A DNA stretch of 64,000 nt from Neptunomonas japonica JAMM 1380 (GCF_016592555.1 NZ_AP014546.1:2614501-2678500); one strand, 5' to 3'. Counted from the stretch's first letter, positions 31,175 to 41,275 are shown. Numbers and translations are program-made. Notes: generated by a model from the sequence alone, not told the origin.

Positions 31175-31522
31175 TTAGACACCCCATAGAATCTGAATAC
31201 CCCAAACGACGTAGATAAACGTCAACAAACCACAACCAGCCTGGACAATAAAACGCAGCCCAGTATGTTTAATGTAATCTGTACTTACTGACCATAAACC
31301 GATCCAGGCATGTGCAGCCATAGATAGTAAAGCCAATAGGGTGAAGATGCGCATCGAAGTGCACTCAAATAATGATTTCCACTGGTTGTAATCCAAATCT
31401 GAACCAAACAGCAGATAACCCATCATGAAAATCGTATAGGCCAGCAATACTACTGCTGTGACTCGCTGGACCATCCAGTCGTATAAGCCACTTCGGCCAA
31501 AGCTAGTGATACTTGTTACCAT
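31175..31522 (-). CDS. sdhD: Succinate dehydrogenase membrane anchor subunit SdhD
   Basis: A 115-residue three-helix membrane protein. The family pattern SGLYDWMVQRVTAVVLLAYT is followed by the conserved HAWIGLWSVSTDYI near residue 70, whose His and Asp/Tyr contribute to the haem b and quinone sites. It pairs with SdhC. Its ATG overlaps the sdhC stop by seven bases, showing translational coupling. Confidence 0.95.
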   Translation of the reverse strand: MVTSITSFGRSGLYDWMVQRVTAVVLLAYTIFMMGYLLFGSDLDYNQWKSLFECTSMRIFTLLALLSMAAHAWIGLWSVSTDYIKHTGLRFIVQAGCGLLTFIYVVWGIQILWGV

Positions 31523-31893
31523 ACCCAGACTCCTGCCAGTAGAATTGCGACTGCACCAGCGATCAAGGTAGCTTTTGCCGCCATTGTTCCGCTCTCCAAC
31601 TCCTCAAAATGTCCCGCATCCATAATAAGATGCTTTACACCAGCAAGTAGGTGATACAGTAATGCAGATACTAATCCCCATGTAATCAGCCTCGCGAAGA
31701 AGCCCTCTTCTAACATGGTAGTTGCTTCGTTAAAGCCAGCTTCTGATTCGAGAGACAATCCTAATGCATATGTCATGAAGAGCGTGCCGAAAAACAACAC
31801 TACTCCAGTTGCACGGTGCAATATGGATGAAATCGCCGGAAGTGGCTGCTTGATAGTTCTTAGGTCTAAATTTACAGGTCTTTTTTTGTTCAC
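31516..31893 (-). CDS. sdhC: Succinate dehydrogenase cytochrome b556 subunit SdhC
   Basis: A 125-residue three-helix protein. The N-terminus MNKKRPVNLDLRTIK and the ISSILHRATGVVLFFG motif with the quinone-site Ser and Arg are typical, and HLLAGVKHLIMDAGH holds the haem ligand His. The start codon is GTG. As the first gene of sdhCDAB it is read from a divergent promoter region shared with gltA; a TTGACA/TATCTA pair 62-90 bases upstream fits. Confidence 0.95.
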   Translation of the reverse strand: MNKKRPVNLDLRTIKQPLPAISSILHRATGVVLFFGTLFMTYALGLSLESEAGFNEATTMLEEGFFARLITWGLVSALLYHLLAGVKHLIMDAGHFEELESGTMAAKATLIAGAVAILLAGVWVW

Positions 31894-31954
31894 GGCTCTT
31901 ATTCACACTTTGCTGCCCATCAAGGGGCAAGGTTGCTAGGTAGTGTTCAGAGAG

Positions 31955-31982
31955 TAGATACTCAGACTAAAATACGTGTCAA
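31955..31982 (-). promoter_or_regulatory. Putative sigma70 promoter of sdhCDAB
   Basis: On the minus strand a perfect -35 TTGACA (31977-31982) is followed after 16 bases by TATCTA (31955-31960), pointing into sdhC. Confidence 0.6.
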
Positions 31983-32204
31983 CACTTACCATACACGTAC
32001 TTCGGAACGAGATTATAGACAGTTCAAAATTAGAATACAACGCGCCAGATCAAGCTATAAGCCTAACGTCTAGTGAAGACAAACCCTAGCCATCAACTAC
32101 TTATGCGTACCTTATACAACTAAAAGAGTATTCTTCCCAAGGCCTATTATTGGTAAAAATTGCCCTCGATTGCTGCAATGCAGAAAAAGCACTTAGTGTC
32201 CAGA

Positions 32205-32232
32205 TTGACAATCCTGAATCAATCTTTATATT
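32205..32232 (+). promoter_or_regulatory. Putative sigma70 promoter of gltA
   Basis: TTGACA at 32205-32210, a 16-base spacer and TATATT at 32227-32232, giving a leader of about 90 bases before gltA. The GATTGA/TCAATC inverted repeat overlaps the promoter. Confidence 0.55.
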
Positions 32233-32331
32233 GGGCATATCCCAAGCGGACTAAGACTCTGTATATAACTTTGGCTACAACCCATATATTACAGCAGTCT
32301 AATATAATGAATAAAATGATAGGAGCCTATA

Positions 32332-33609
32332 ATGGCTGATAAAAAAGCACGTTTGACAATCGATGGTGTTGAAGAAGTAATTGAACTATCTGTTTATTCC
32401 GGCACTGAAGGACAGGACGTTATTGACGTACGCCCTCTAACCGGCCTTGGTCTTTTTACCTATGACCCGGGTTTTGTATCTACCGCAGCTTGCGAATCCA
32501 GCATTACTTATATCGACGGTGATAAAGGTATCTTGCTACACGGTGGTTACCCGATAGAACAACTTGCTAAACACTCTGATTATCTGGAAACGTGTTATTT
32601 GCTGTTAAACGGCGAGTTACCTACTCCAGAACAGAAAGCAAAATTTGTTGGAACCATTAAAAACCACACAATGGTTCACGAACAGATGAACCACTTCTTT
32701 AACGGCTTCCGTCGTGACGCACACCCAATGGCTATCATGGTAGGTGTAGTGGGTGCTTTATCTGCCTTTTATCATGATTCTTTGGATATTGATGATCCGC
32801 ACCATCGTGAAGTATGTGCATACCGCCTTATTGCCAAAATGCCTACTATTGCATCAATGTGCTACAAATACAGCATGGGTCAGCCATTCCAATACCCACG
32901 CAATGATTTAGACTATGCAGACAACTTCCTGCATATGATGTTTGGTACGCCTTGCGAAACATATGTTCCTAATCCAATCCTTGCAAAAGCTATGGACCGC
33001 ATCTTCTTACTACATGCAGACCATGAGCAAAATGCTTCTACCTCCACTGTACGTTTAGCGGGCTCTTCTGGCGCCAACCCATTTGCATGTATTGCATCTG
33101 GCGTTGCTGCACTTTGGGGACCTGCTCACGGTGGTGCAAACGAAGCCGTATTGCAGATGCTGGAAGAGATTGGTGATGAAGCAAACATCCCAGAGTTCAT
33201 CGATCGCGCTAAAGACCCAGAAGATAACTTCCGTCTAATGGGCTTCGGTCACCGTGTATATCGCAACTTTGACCCTCGCGCCAAAGTGATGAAGCAAACA
33301 TGTGACGAAGTACTCGCCGAACTAGGTATTGAGAACGATCCTCTACTTAAAATCGCTAAACGCCTTGAACAAATCGCACTTGAAGACGAGTACTTTGTAA
33401 GCCGTAAACTGTACCCGAACGTTGATTTCTACTCAGGTATTATTTTGAAGGCCATTGGCATCCCAACCAATATGTTCACGGTAATCTTTGCCCTATCACG
33501 CACGATTGGCTGGATTTCTCATTGGAGCGAGTTCCACAGCAGCCCGAATAAAATCGGCCGCCCTCGTCAGCTTTATATGGGCCCAAGCAAGCGCGATTAC
33601 CCAGAGTAA
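32332..33609 (+). CDS. gltA: Citrate synthase (type II)
   Basis: A 425-residue hexameric-type citrate synthase. Catalytic residues are visible in [11 protein letters not shown] near residue 228, [15 protein letters not shown] near 262 and [17 protein letters not shown] near 304, and the catalytic Asp lies in NVDFYSGI near 364. It condenses acetyl-CoA and oxaloacetate; type II enzymes are usually inhibited by NADH. An AGGAG lies eight bases before the ATG. It is divergent from sdhC, so the first and the succinate-oxidising steps of the cycle share a control region. Confidence 0.97.
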   Translation: MADKKARLTIDGVEEVIELSVYSGTEGQDVIDVRPLTGLGLFTYDPGFVSTAACESSITYIDGDKGILLHGGYPIEQLAKHSDYLETCYLLLNGELPTPEQKAKFVGTIKNHTMVHEQMNHFFNGFRRDAHPMAIMVGVVGALSAFYHDSLDIDDPHHREVCAYRLIAKMPTIASMCYKYSMGQPFQYPRNDLDYADNFLHMMFGTPCETYVPNPILAKAMDRIFLLHADHEQNASTSTVRLAGSSGANPFACIASGVAALWGPAHGGANEAVLQMLEEIGDEANIPEFIDRAKDPEDNFRLMGFGHRVYRNFDPRAKVMKQTCDEVLAELGIENDPLLKIAKRLEQIALEDEYFVSRKLYPNVDFYSGIILKAIGIPTNMFTVIFALSRTIGWISHWSEFHSSPNKIGRPRQLYMGPSKRDYPE

Positions 33610-33621
33610 TTGCAACGCTAT

Positions 33622-33650
33622 AAAAAACCCGCTTTATGCGGGTTTTTTTT
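33622..33650 (+). terminator. Terminator after gltA
   Basis: AAAAAACCCGC at 33622-33632 and GCGGGTTTTTT at 33638-33648, with a five-base loop and a run of T. Strong Rho-independent terminator. Confidence 0.92.
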
Positions 33651-33681
33651 GATTTAAAGAAAAGTCATTGCGCATAAGAAA

Positions 33682-34470
33682 CTATTCCCCTGACTGCCAA
33701 TTAACCTCTATTGCAGTCGCAGCCCCCACCACCACATGCTCCAAGCTTGGCGGTATTAATGCGATGGAAGGCGATATTTGCACTCGCCCTCCCATAATTT
33801 CCGCTTTAGTTTGCGGCAACAATGGCTCTTGTGTGGGGGCTGCATACCCATCAGGCCATACAGGCCAATTGGTGGCGGGGTCGTATTTATCTGAAGCACC
33901 TAAGGTATGCAGCAATTCATGCGCTGCAATTAAATTATTCTGCCCCTGATACTCAACATCAGCATAACCATTGACTATACCAATCAAACCTTTCTGCAAA
34001 CCTAACGAATGGCGTAACCGTTTGGGATTATCAGGCGAAAAAAAACGCATATATATTTTCACATCAGAATCAGGACCCTGCCAGCTATCTTGTCGCCAAG
34101 ACCAGTAGCGCATATGCAAACTCCAAAGCACATTACCTATAATGCTTGGATTCTCTGGCGGCTCCGGTAGCTGCTCTTTAAGCTGAGGTGCTAACATCAC
34201 CTGCACAGGGGCTTCTGCGTTTAGCTGATAACGCTTAGACTCCTTAGTAAAAAAACGCTCAATATCATCAAACTGAGACTCCTTTAATGAATCAATATAA
34301 TGCTGCGTATCCTCCCTACCGTCAGCATTAAGCGGATATACAACAACCCATAAAGAGGTATTCCAATCTGTCGTGCGAATTTGCGATAGTACAGCATTTA
34401 AACTAACCACCACTAGCACAGCAATAAGCAATATCAAACGTAATTTTCGAAACATACCAGAAACCAGCAA
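33682..34470 (-). CDS. Putative exported zinc metalloprotease
   Basis: About 262 residues. An N-terminal membrane or signal segment (RKLRLILLIAVLVVVSLNAVLS) precedes a soluble domain with the zinc-binding HELLHTLGASDKYD near residue 184, a metzincin-like HExxHxxGxxD. Much of the remainder is Trp- and Pro-rich and unfamiliar. The most likely start is the TTG at 34470, which lies 11 bases after a perfect AGGAGG; an ATG five codons further in is the alternative. Its start follows the YqaA-like gene stop by 18 bases, so the two share an operon with recQ. Confidence 0.6.
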   Translation of the reverse strand: MLVSGMFRKLRLILLIAVLVVVSLNAVLSQIRTTDWNTSLWVVVYPLNADGREDTQHYIDSLKESQFDDIERFFTKESKRYQLNAEAPVQVMLAPQLKEQLPEPPENPSIIGNVLWSLHMRYWSWRQDSWQGPDSDVKIYMRFFSPDNPKRLRHSLGLQKGLIGIVNGYADVEYQGQNNLIAAHELLHTLGASDKYDPATNWPVWPDGYAAPTQEPLLPQTKAEIMGGRVQISPSIALIPPSLEHVVVGAATAIEVNWQSGE

Positions 34471-34488
34471 TATGCCAGCGACCTCCTG

Positions 34489-34905
34489 CTATACAAATAG
34501 ACCTGCTATCAGCATATACCGGATTGCCTTCCCTAAGGCAATAAAGAAGATTCCCATGACAGCATTAACCCTTAGCCAACCGGCAACAAAACACAACGGA
34601 TCTCCCACTACCGGCAACCAGGATAACAACAACACACTACTGCCAACCTTCTCAAACCAGCGCTTTGCTCTTTGATGCTTATTTTTGTCCAGCAACTTAA
34701 AGGGGTAACGCATAGCAACAAGCCTCCCCATGCCATAGGTAATCACCCCCCCCAGGGTGTTACCTAGCGTTGCCACCGCTATCAACACCCACGCAGAGAT
34801 TTCACCATCAGAGACTAACCAAGCAAGATAAGCTTCCGAGCCTCCCGGCAGCAAGGTAGAGGATACTAAGCTACTAAAAAACAAACCAAGGAGACTAGCA
34901 TCCAT
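34489..34905 (-). CDS. YqaA family (DedA-like/SNARE-associated) membrane protein
   Basis: A 138-residue membrane protein with the short YqaA architecture. It has an opening amphipathic segment with LLGLFFSSLVSSTLLPGGSEAY, the GNTLGGVITYGMGRLVA helix near residue 47, a charged cytosolic loop, and the conserved WLPVVGDPLCFVAGWLR re-entrant-type segment near 94-112. Related DedA proteins act in membrane lipid flipping; the role of YqaA is not established. Its start overlaps the recQ stop by one base, so translation is coupled. Confidence 0.85.
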   Translation of the reverse strand: MDASLLGLFFSSLVSSTLLPGGSEAYLAWLVSDGEISAWVLIAVATLGNTLGGVITYGMGRLVAMRYPFKLLDKNKHQRAKRWFEKVGSSVLLLSWLPVVGDPLCFVAGWLRVNAVMGIFFIALGKAIRYMLIAGLFV

Positions 34906-37025
34906 TAACGCTCTAACCCCTGACGGATACAGCTCAGCACACCAATTTCGTAGACACCCGCTAATGCTTCATGAACCGGTTTTAACGCCTGCCCAAAACG
35001 CTCCTGACAATCCAAAATCACTTGCTGAATATGCTGCAACTCAGCCTCTGGCAGCTCAACCACCTCTTCAACTGATAGCTCACCCTTTTTAATGCCAGCA
35101 GATAAGTGAATAAAAATAACTTTCTCTGAAAGCTTTTGCATTTTAGCAACTTGAGCAATAGTCATACCTGCTTTAAAAAGCGCGATCGACTCCTGTGTCT
35201 GACCGCCCTTATCTTGCTCAACAGATGGCTCCTGACAAATAGCTTCTAAAAACTCTTCACCGTACAGCTCTAATTTACGCTCACCTACGCCACTAATTTT
35301 ATGCAGTTGCGCATTAGTCGCCGGGCGATACATCACCATCTCCATCAAGGTTGCATCATGAAAAATTACATACGGAGGCACATCTTGCTCATCCGCCAAG
35401 CGTTTACGCAACTTCTTTAACAACTCCCAAAGCTTATGATCCGCAGCGTCTAGCTGCTGCTGAGGCCCTCTATTTTTCTGGTAACCACTACTGCGCTCTC
35501 GCTTATCTTCTCGAAGCAGCAACGTCTCATTGCCTTTAAGTAAAGATCGACACCGATCACTCAGATGAAGGACTCCATAGCCATCAGGGTCTACATTAAG
35601 ATAACCTCGCGCGACTAGTTGACGAAAGACAGAGCGCCACTGATTTCGATTAAGGCCGACACCAATCCCCCATGTAGATACCTTTTCATGGTGTTCAGAT
35701 TTTACTTTATCGGTTAAATTGCCCAAGAGAACATCAATGACATGATTAACACCATAGCGCTGCCCTGTCCGGTATACAGATGACAACGCTTTACGCGCCG
35801 CCTCAGTACCATCCCATTGCGGAACAGGCTCTAAGCAGGTATCACAATTACCACATGGCGCATGATCATTCTCACCAAAATAACCCAACAACACCTGCCG
35901 CCTACAAGTAGTAATTTCACAAAACCCCATCATTGCTTCAAGCTTCTGTCGTTCAATTTGCTTGAACTGCTCCGCCGCTTGCGAGCCTTCTAACATTTGC
36001 CTCAAAAAGATCACATCTTGCAGACCATAAACCATCCAGGCATCAGCAGGCATACCATCACGCCCTGCCCGTCCTGTTTCTTGGTAATAAGCCTCGATAC
36101 TTTTAGGTAAATCCAAATGTGCTACAAACCTCACATTAGGCTTATCAATCCCCATACCGAATGCAATAGTGGCAACGATGATGATCGACTCTTCCGTAAG
36201 AAACCTATGCTGATTATGATTTTTCAAATCAGTTGAAAGCCCTGCATGATAAGGCAACGCATTAAAGCCTCGCTCTGTCAGCCATGCCGCCGTTTCTTCA
36301 ACACTTTTACGTGACAAACAGTAAACAATACCTGCATCACTGGGGTGCTCTTGCTTCAGAAAAGAGAGTAATTGCTCACGCGCACGGTTTTTCTGACCTA
36401 TACGATAACGAATGTTAGGACGATCAAAACCTTGAATAAAGATACGCGCGTTATGTAACCCTAGCCGATCAACAATCTCTTGCTGTGTTCGCGGGTCAGC
36501 CGTGGCAGTTAATGCTATACGTGGCACATCTGGAAACGTATCAGCCAATGATGCCAGCTTTAAATATTCAGGCCTAAAGTCATGACCCCACTGCGAAACA
36601 CAATGGGCTTCATCAATAGCAAAAAGGGCAATCTCACACTGCTGCAACAGAGCGAGTGTTTTTGGCTGCGTCAACCGCTCTGGCGCAATATACAACAGAT
36701 CCAACTGACCACTTAATAGCGCCTGTTCAACCTCTGTTTGAATCACATAATCCAGCGATGAGTTAAGGCAAGCCGCTCGAACACCCAATTGCGATAACGC
36801 CGTAACTTGGTCATACATCAAAGCAATGAGTGGTGATACAACCAAGGCAGTACCAGAGCGCAACAAGGCTGGCAATTGATAGCAGAGCGACTTCCCCCCA
36901 CCTGTTGGCATAATCACTAACGTATCTCGGTTATCCAACAAGCTCTGAATCACCTCGTCTTGAGGTGCTCGGAACTGGTCATAACCAAATATTTCTTTTA
37001 ACACATGGAGGGTTTTATTCGTCAT
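34905..37025 (-). CDS. recQ: ATP-dependent DNA helicase RecQ
   Basis: A 706-residue RecQ helicase. Walker A is [16 protein letters not shown] near residues 40-55, the DEAH box is near 138, and the motif VI-type region [14 protein letters not shown] lies near 322. A zinc-binding region with [17 protein letters not shown] and CGNCDTC follows near 376-396, then a winged-helix RQC segment and an HRDC domain around residues 530-610. A further C-terminal helix-turn-helix-like segment ([22 protein letters not shown]) is present. It unwinds recombination intermediates. It is the first gene of a three-gene operon with the YqaA-like protein and the metalloprotease. Confidence 0.95.
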   Translation of the reverse strand: MTNKTLHVLKEIFGYDQFRAPQDEVIQSLLDNRDTLVIMPTGGGKSLCYQLPALLRSGTALVVSPLIALMYDQVTALSQLGVRAACLNSSLDYVIQTEVEQALLSGQLDLLYIAPERLTQPKTLALLQQCEIALFAIDEAHCVSQWGHDFRPEYLKLASLADTFPDVPRIALTATADPRTQQEIVDRLGLHNARIFIQGFDRPNIRYRIGQKNRAREQLLSFLKQEHPSDAGIVYCLSRKSVEETAAWLTERGFNALPYHAGLSTDLKNHNQHRFLTEESIIIVATIAFGMGIDKPNVRFVAHLDLPKSIEAYYQETGRAGRDGMPADAWMVYGLQDVIFLRQMLEGSQAAEQFKQIERQKLEAMMGFCEITTCRRQVLLGYFGENDHAPCGNCDTCLEPVPQWDGTEAARKALSSVYRTGQRYGVNHVIDVLLGNLTDKVKSEHHEKVSTWGIGVGLNRNQWRSVFRQLVARGYLNVDPDGYGVLHLSDRCRSLLKGNETLLLREDKRERSSGYQKNRGPQQQLDAADHKLWELLKKLRKRLADEQDVPPYVIFHDATLMEMVMYRPATNAQLHKISGVGERKLELYGEEFLEAICQEPSVEQDKGGQTQESIALFKAGMTIAQVAKMQKLSEKVIFIHLSAGIKKGELSVEEVVELPEAELQHIQQVILDCQERFGQALKPVHEALAGVYEIGVLSCIRQGLER

Positions 37026-37135
37026 CCGTTGATTATCCGTAAAGGCTAGACCACTGTCATCTCAAATTATCACTGACTACGCATTCGTCTAGGAGTAGAA
37101 TAGCGAAAACTGCCTTTCTTTTAGGAAACCCGAAT

Positions 37136-37723
37136 ATGCAAAGTACATTAAATAGTGCTCCTTTATCCGATGATGAACTCGATCGTCTAGAAAATTTCAT
37201 CTTTTCAGATGTTGTATCAGAAGATTCTCTTGATCTTATCGGCATTCATGGTTTCCTATGCGCGCTCAATATTAGTCCTGTTCCTGCCGCTGAAGAGGAA
37301 TGGATGGACGTTTTGTTTGACGGAGTACCTAAATGGACTTCTGCAGAACAAGAAAAAGAGATCACTAGTACACTGAACCGCTGGAAAAGCTCAATTTACA
37401 GCGACCTGAGCAACGACAGTGAACTCGGTATGCCTTGCGAACTTACACTAGAAACAAAAAATGAAGAATCTGAGCTTGAGATTTGGGCACAGGCCTTCAT
37501 GGAAGGTGTCTTTCTTAACGAAGATGAGTGGTTCTCAGAAGGCACATCTAAAGAAGAAACTGTTGCTGAGTTGATGCTGCCTATCATGGTTGTTTCAAAT
37601 CTATTTGATGAAAAAGAATTCAAAGAGATCCGCAAAAATAGCGCTGTAGCAGAGCAAATGGCTAACGAAATACCTGATATTTTAGTTGATCTATTTTTAC
37701 TATTTCACGCGCCTGAAAAGTAG
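37136..37723 (+). CDS. UPF0149 family protein (YecA/YgfB-like)
   Basis: A 195-residue acidic protein of the UPF0149 group. Its family pattern begins PLSDDELDRLENFIFSD, with the conserved GFLCALNISPVP near residue 46 and AFMEGVFLNEDEWF near 122. A SEC-C metal-binding tail, present in YecA, is missing. The cellular role is unknown. It is transcribed divergently from recQ and converges with the alr gene. Confidence 0.8.
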   Translation: MQSTLNSAPLSDDELDRLENFIFSDVVSEDSLDLIGIHGFLCALNISPVPAAEEEWMDVLFDGVPKWTSAEQEKEITSTLNRWKSSIYSDLSNDSELGMPCELTLETKNEESELEIWAQAFMEGVFLNEDEWFSEGTSKEETVAELMLPIMVVSNLFDEKEFKEIRKNSAVAEQMANEIPDILVDLFLLFHAPEK

Positions 37724-37736
37724 GTAGCCATTGCGT

Positions 37737-37768
37737 GTAAAAAAACCCCGATGAATTATCGGGGCTTT
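37737..37768. terminator. Terminator between UPF0149 gene and alr
   Basis: CCCCGAT at 37746-37752 and ATCGGGG at 37758-37764, with a five-base loop. On the minus strand a run of T follows, ending the alr transcript; the plus side has only a weak CTTT. Confidence 0.8.
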
Positions 37769-37789
37769 ACCTAAATCTATTATACTCGA

Positions 37790-38866
37790 TTAAATGTAGT
37801 GCCTTGGGACCCTTCTAGTAATACCGGTAAACAAAGTATAAGGAATAGTGCCACAGTGGCGCGCTACTTCATTAACGCTTAACTGCGCTCCCCATAACTC
37901 TACTTTTGATCCAACATCCACATTTTCTAGGCCTGTTAGGTCTATTGCGCACATATCCATTGATACACGACCAATAATTTTGGTTCGCTGACCGTTCACA
38001 ATAACAGGCGTTCCAGTGCCTGCATGGCGCGAATAGCCGTCACCATAACCAATAGCCACCGTTCCTACGCGTGTATTTTCTTCACACACATAAGAAGCTG
38101 CATAGCCAACCGCTTCTCCTGCTTTTAAGTCATGTACCGCAATCACTTCACTCTCAAGTGTCATTGCCGCCAACAGCTTGTCTGCATTAAGTTGGGGCTC
38201 TTCAAATGGAGATGCTCCATAGAGCATTAAACCAGGGCGAATCCAGTCGCGATGCAAATCCGGCCACGCCAGAGTTGCAGGAGAATTAGCTATACTATGA
38301 GGTGCTGATATGCCCTCTACAGTTTGATCAAATAGCGCTGCCTGTTGCACGGTATGAGGCTTATCCAACTCATCCGCACATGCCAAATGGCTCATTAAGA
38401 CGATATCAGAAACATTCTTACATGCCTGCAAGCGCTCATATGCTTGCCTGTAGTCCGGAGCATCCAAGCCTAAACGATGCATACCCGAATCTAGCTTCAG
38501 CCAAACGTTAACAGGTGTAACCAGCTGAGCCTCTTCTAGCATTGCGATCTGCTCTACACGATGAATCGCTGTCCAGAAATTTTTCTCTGCAATAGTAGCC
38601 AACTCATCAGCCGTAAAGAAACCTTCTAACAGTAAGATAGGTTTCTGCACACCTGCGTCACGTATTTCAATGGCTTCTTCTATACAAGCCACCCCAAACG
38701 CAGGCACTTCAGGCTCCATAGATAAAGCAACACGTACAGCACCATGACCGTATGCATCAGCCTTAATCACAGCGACAGCATCAGCACCCGCCGTTAATGA
38801 TTTTGCCAAACGATAATTCTGACAGATAGCCGATAAATCAATAATCGCCCGTGTTGCCCGCCCCAT
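37790..38866 (-). CDS. dadX: Alanine racemase (DadX/Alr)
   Basis: A 358-residue PLP enzyme. The Schiff-base Lys is in AVIKADAYGHGAV near residue 34. The catalytic Tyr lies in GYAASYVCEENTRVGTVAIGYGDGYSRH near residues 250-275, and CAIDLTGLENVDVGS closes the C-terminal beta domain. It interconverts L- and D-alanine. It lies in the dadA-ridA-alr gene cluster, so I name it as the catabolic racemase; a general Alr role is possible because no second copy is visible in the window. Confidence 0.9.
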   Translation of the reverse strand: MGRATRAIIDLSAICQNYRLAKSLTAGADAVAVIKADAYGHGAVRVALSMEPEVPAFGVACIEEAIEIRDAGVQKPILLLEGFFTADELATIAEKNFWTAIHRVEQIAMLEEAQLVTPVNVWLKLDSGMHRLGLDAPDYRQAYERLQACKNVSDIVLMSHLACADELDKPHTVQQAALFDQTVEGISAPHSIANSPATLAWPDLHRDWIRPGLMLYGASPFEEPQLNADKLLAAMTLESEVIAVHDLKAGEAVGYAASYVCEENTRVGTVAIGYGDGYSRHAGTGTPVIVNGQRTKIIGRVSMDMCAIDLTGLENVDVGSKVELWGAQLSVNEVARHCGTIPYTLFTGITRRVPRHYI

Positions 38867-38901
38867 AGGTATCCCCTTTTCAATATTGAGCTAAACCAGA
38901 A

Positions 38902-39288
38902 TTACTCTGGGATAACCATGATGGATTCAACTTCGATATCAGCATCTTTAGGCAATGCTTTTACGGCAAAGGCTGCTCGTGCTGGGTATGGTTCAGAGAA
39001 ATAACGGGCCATAACTTCGTTAACCTGAGCAAAATACTTAAGGTCAGAAAGTAAAATAGTGAGTTTAACCACATCTGAAAAAGAACCACCTGAAGCTTCT
39101 GCAATGGCCTTCATATTTTCAAATACACGAACAGCCTGTGCTTCAAAAGACTCCGTCACCATTTCCATAGTTTCAGGATCAAGTGGAATCTGACCAGAGA
39201 TATAAACTGTATTACCCGCTTTAACAGCCTGAGAATACGTTCCGATAGCTGCTGGCGCCTTGTCTGTAGAAATAATGCTGCGATTCAT
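38902..39288 (-). CDS. RidA family (YjgF/YER057c/UK114) imine deaminase
   Basis: A 128-residue RidA protein with the family patterns [20 protein letters not shown] and [21 protein letters not shown], where the conserved Arg acts in the trimer-interface active site. RidA proteins hydrolyse reactive enamine/imine intermediates from PLP and flavin amino-acid enzymes. Its position between dadA and the racemase gene fits removal of 2-iminopropionate made by D-amino acid dehydrogenase. Confidence 0.93.
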   Translation of the reverse strand: MNRSIISTDKAPAAIGTYSQAVKAGNTVYISGQIPLDPETMEMVTESFEAQAVRVFENMKAIAEASGGSFSDVVKLTILLSDLKYFAQVNEVMARYFSEPYPARAAFAVKALPKDADIEVESIMVIPE

Positions 39289-39363
39289 AATAAGCTCTCT
39301 TTAAAATAATTATGTTGGGTCATGTGATTCAAAAGTATAACAATAATGGGTCAGGCACTTTTT

Positions 39364-40617
39364 TTAAACATATCTTTCTATACCAAGCCCTGATGGATCA
39401 ATATCCGTCTTACGACCAATGATTGTATCAGTCACAAAACGAGCAGAACCAACAGCCATCGTCCAGCCAAGGGTACCGTGTCCAGTATTGAGATAAAGAT
39501 TTGAATACTTAGTAGCTCCTAACACAGGCGTACCATCGGGTGTCATTGGACGCAGACCTGTCCAAAATTCAGCCTTAGACAAGTCGCCACCACCCGAGAA
39601 CAGATCACTCACAACAAAATCGACATTATTTCTGCGCTTTTCTTTCAAGCTCAGGTCATAACCTGTTAATTCTGCAGTACCGCCTACACGAATGCGATTA
39701 TCAAAACGAGTCACTGCAATTTTGTACGTTTCATCCATAATGGTAGAAACTGGTGCGCGACTTTCATCAATAATAGGCAGCGTTAATGAGTAACCTTTTA
39801 CAGGGTATACCGGTATTTTAATGCCCACTTTTGCCAATATAATTGGACTATAGCTACCCAATGCCATGACATAACGGTCAGCTGTAAGTACTTCATTTTC
39901 TAGCTGTACACCCTGAATCTCGCCAGCCTCTTTAACAAGCCCTTTCACTTCAGTGTTATATCTAAAAGTCACACCTAGTTTTTCACACTCAGCAACTAAA
40001 CCTTGAGTAAACTTATAGCAATCACCAGTACCATCACCTGGCAAACGTAAACCACCAATGATTTTCTCTTTGACATGCGCTAAAGCAGGCTCTTTTTCAA
40101 TACATGCTTCACGGTTTAGCACTTCGTATTTAACACCGCACTCATCTAAAATAGCTATATCCGCCTTAGAAGAAGCAACCTGCTTCTCTGTACGGAACAC
40201 CTGTAATGTCCCGCCAAAACGCTGGTCGTAATCAATAGCGACATCATTGTTCAACTCATTCATACTATCGCGGCTATACTCAGCAATACGCAGCATACGA
40301 GACTTGTTCACTCGATACGCAGCTTCTGTGCAGTTACCGAGCATTTTGGTCATCCATTTGAATAACACAGGGTCTAATGCTGGCTGTATACGTAGCGGAG
40401 CAAGATCTTGCATCATCCATTTAACCGCTTTAAGCGGTACACCAGGAGCAGACCAAGGAGAGGAGTAACCCGGAGAGATCTGGCCAGCATTTGCATAACT
40501 AGTCTCCAACGCAGCAGCAGGCTGACGATCAATTACGATCACTTCATGGCCAGCCTTCGCTAAATAATACGCATTTGTAACACCGATAACACCGCTACCC
40601 AACACTAATATTTTCAT
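39364..40617 (-). CDS. dadA: D-amino acid dehydrogenase small subunit-type protein
   Basis: A 417-residue membrane-associated flavoprotein. It has the N-terminal FAD motif VLGSGVIGVTNAYYLAKAGH, the ETSYANAGQISPGYSSPWSAPG segment near residues 38-59, and a C-terminal RPMTPDGTPVLGATKYSNLYLNTGHG typical of DadA. It oxidises D-alanine and other D-amino acids to 2-oxo acids and ammonia, donating electrons to quinone. It is first in the dadA-ridA-dadX cluster and is divergent from an Lrp-type regulator, the classic DadR layout. Confidence 0.95.
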   Translation of the reverse strand: MKILVLGSGVIGVTNAYYLAKAGHEVIVIDRQPAAALETSYANAGQISPGYSSPWSAPGVPLKAVKWMMQDLAPLRIQPALDPVLFKWMTKMLGNCTEAAYRVNKSRMLRIAEYSRDSMNELNNDVAIDYDQRFGGTLQVFRTEKQVASSKADIAILDECGVKYEVLNREACIEKEPALAHVKEKIIGGLRLPGDGTGDCYKFTQGLVAECEKLGVTFRYNTEVKGLVKEAGEIQGVQLENEVLTADRYVMALGSYSPIILAKVGIKIPVYPVKGYSLTLPIIDESRAPVSTIMDETYKIAVTRFDNRIRVGGTAELTGYDLSLKEKRRNNVDFVVSDLFSGGGDLSKAEFWTGLRPMTPDGTPVLGATKYSNLYLNTGHGTLGWTMAVGSARFVTDTIIGRKTDIDPSGLGIERYV

Positions 40618-40666
40618 TTTTATTCTCAGAGTCTATACAAGATATACGGCTAGAATAAATGAAAAT

Positions 40667-40686
40667 AACAATAAAATTTTATTGTT
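40667..40686. promoter_or_regulatory. Perfect 20-base palindrome between dadA and lrp
   Basis: AACAATAAAATTTTATTGTT is a perfect palindrome in the 128-base divergent gap. AT-rich palindromes with an AAATTT-like centre are typical Lrp/AsnC operators, so it is a candidate binding site for the divergent Lrp-type gene product. Confidence 0.6.
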
Positions 40687-40745
40687 TTATTTGTTAAAAA
40701 TAGTTATTTTTACCAGCTATTTAAAAATAAACAGAATTTTATATA

Positions 40746-41213
40746 ATGAAGAAATTAGACAGAATCGATAAAAACATCTTAACAAAGCTGCAAAAAGATG
40801 GCCGCATATCGTACACCGACCTTGCAGACAAAGTAGGGCTATCGACTACACCTTGCATTGAGCGGGTTAAACGTCTAGAAAAAGACGGCTTTATACAAGG
40901 TTATCATGCCAGGTTAAATCCTGAAGCCCTAGGGTACAGCATGTTAGTTTTTGTCGAAATTTCTTTGTCTTACCAATCACCGGATGCTTTCGAGCGCTTT
41001 AACTTAGCCGTTAATCAGTTGCCCTACATTATGGAATGCCATCTAGTATCTGGGGATTCAGATTTCCTACTAAAAGCACGTATAAAAGACATGTCAGAAT
41101 ATCGTGCATTATTAGGGGATATGTTACTTACACTACCGGGAGTGAAAAACTCAAAAAGCTATATCGTCATGGAAGAAGTAAAAGAATCATTTAGCATTCC
41201 TGTACCCGTTTAA
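40746..41213 (+). CDS. Lrp/AsnC family transcriptional regulator
   Basis: A 155-residue regulator. The N-terminal helix-turn-helix runs over residues about 5-60 (LDRIDKNILTKLQKDGRISYTD, then LADKVGLSTTPCIERVKRLE). The C-terminal RAM (ACT-like) ligand domain shows ECHLVSGDSDFLLKARIKDM near 99-118. By position it is DadR, the alanine-responsive activator of dadAX; no experimental evidence is visible here. Confidence 0.9.
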   Translation: MKKLDRIDKNILTKLQKDGRISYTDLADKVGLSTTPCIERVKRLEKDGFIQGYHARLNPEALGYSMLVFVEISLSYQSPDAFERFNLAVNQLPYIMECHLVSGDSDFLLKARIKDMSEYRALLGDMLLTLPGVKNSKSYIVMEEVKESFSIPVPV

Positions 41214-41275
41214 TAAACGTTGTCATCTAACAGTAAACATACTGGCAAGTTGTGAGTGTGAGCCATAAGAAAGGC

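Larger units (their letters stand above)
31894..32331. other. Divergent sdhC-gltA regulatory region
   Basis: 438 bases without a gene, holding the promoters of the two divergent TCA-cycle transcripts. Besides the promoters listed separately, two inverted repeats stand out: GATTGA at 32203-32208 with TCAATC at 32219-32224, and TTGGG at 32231-32235 with CCCAA at 32241-32245. Either could be an operator. A second TATAAT lies at 32303-32308 close to gltA. Confidence 0.6.
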
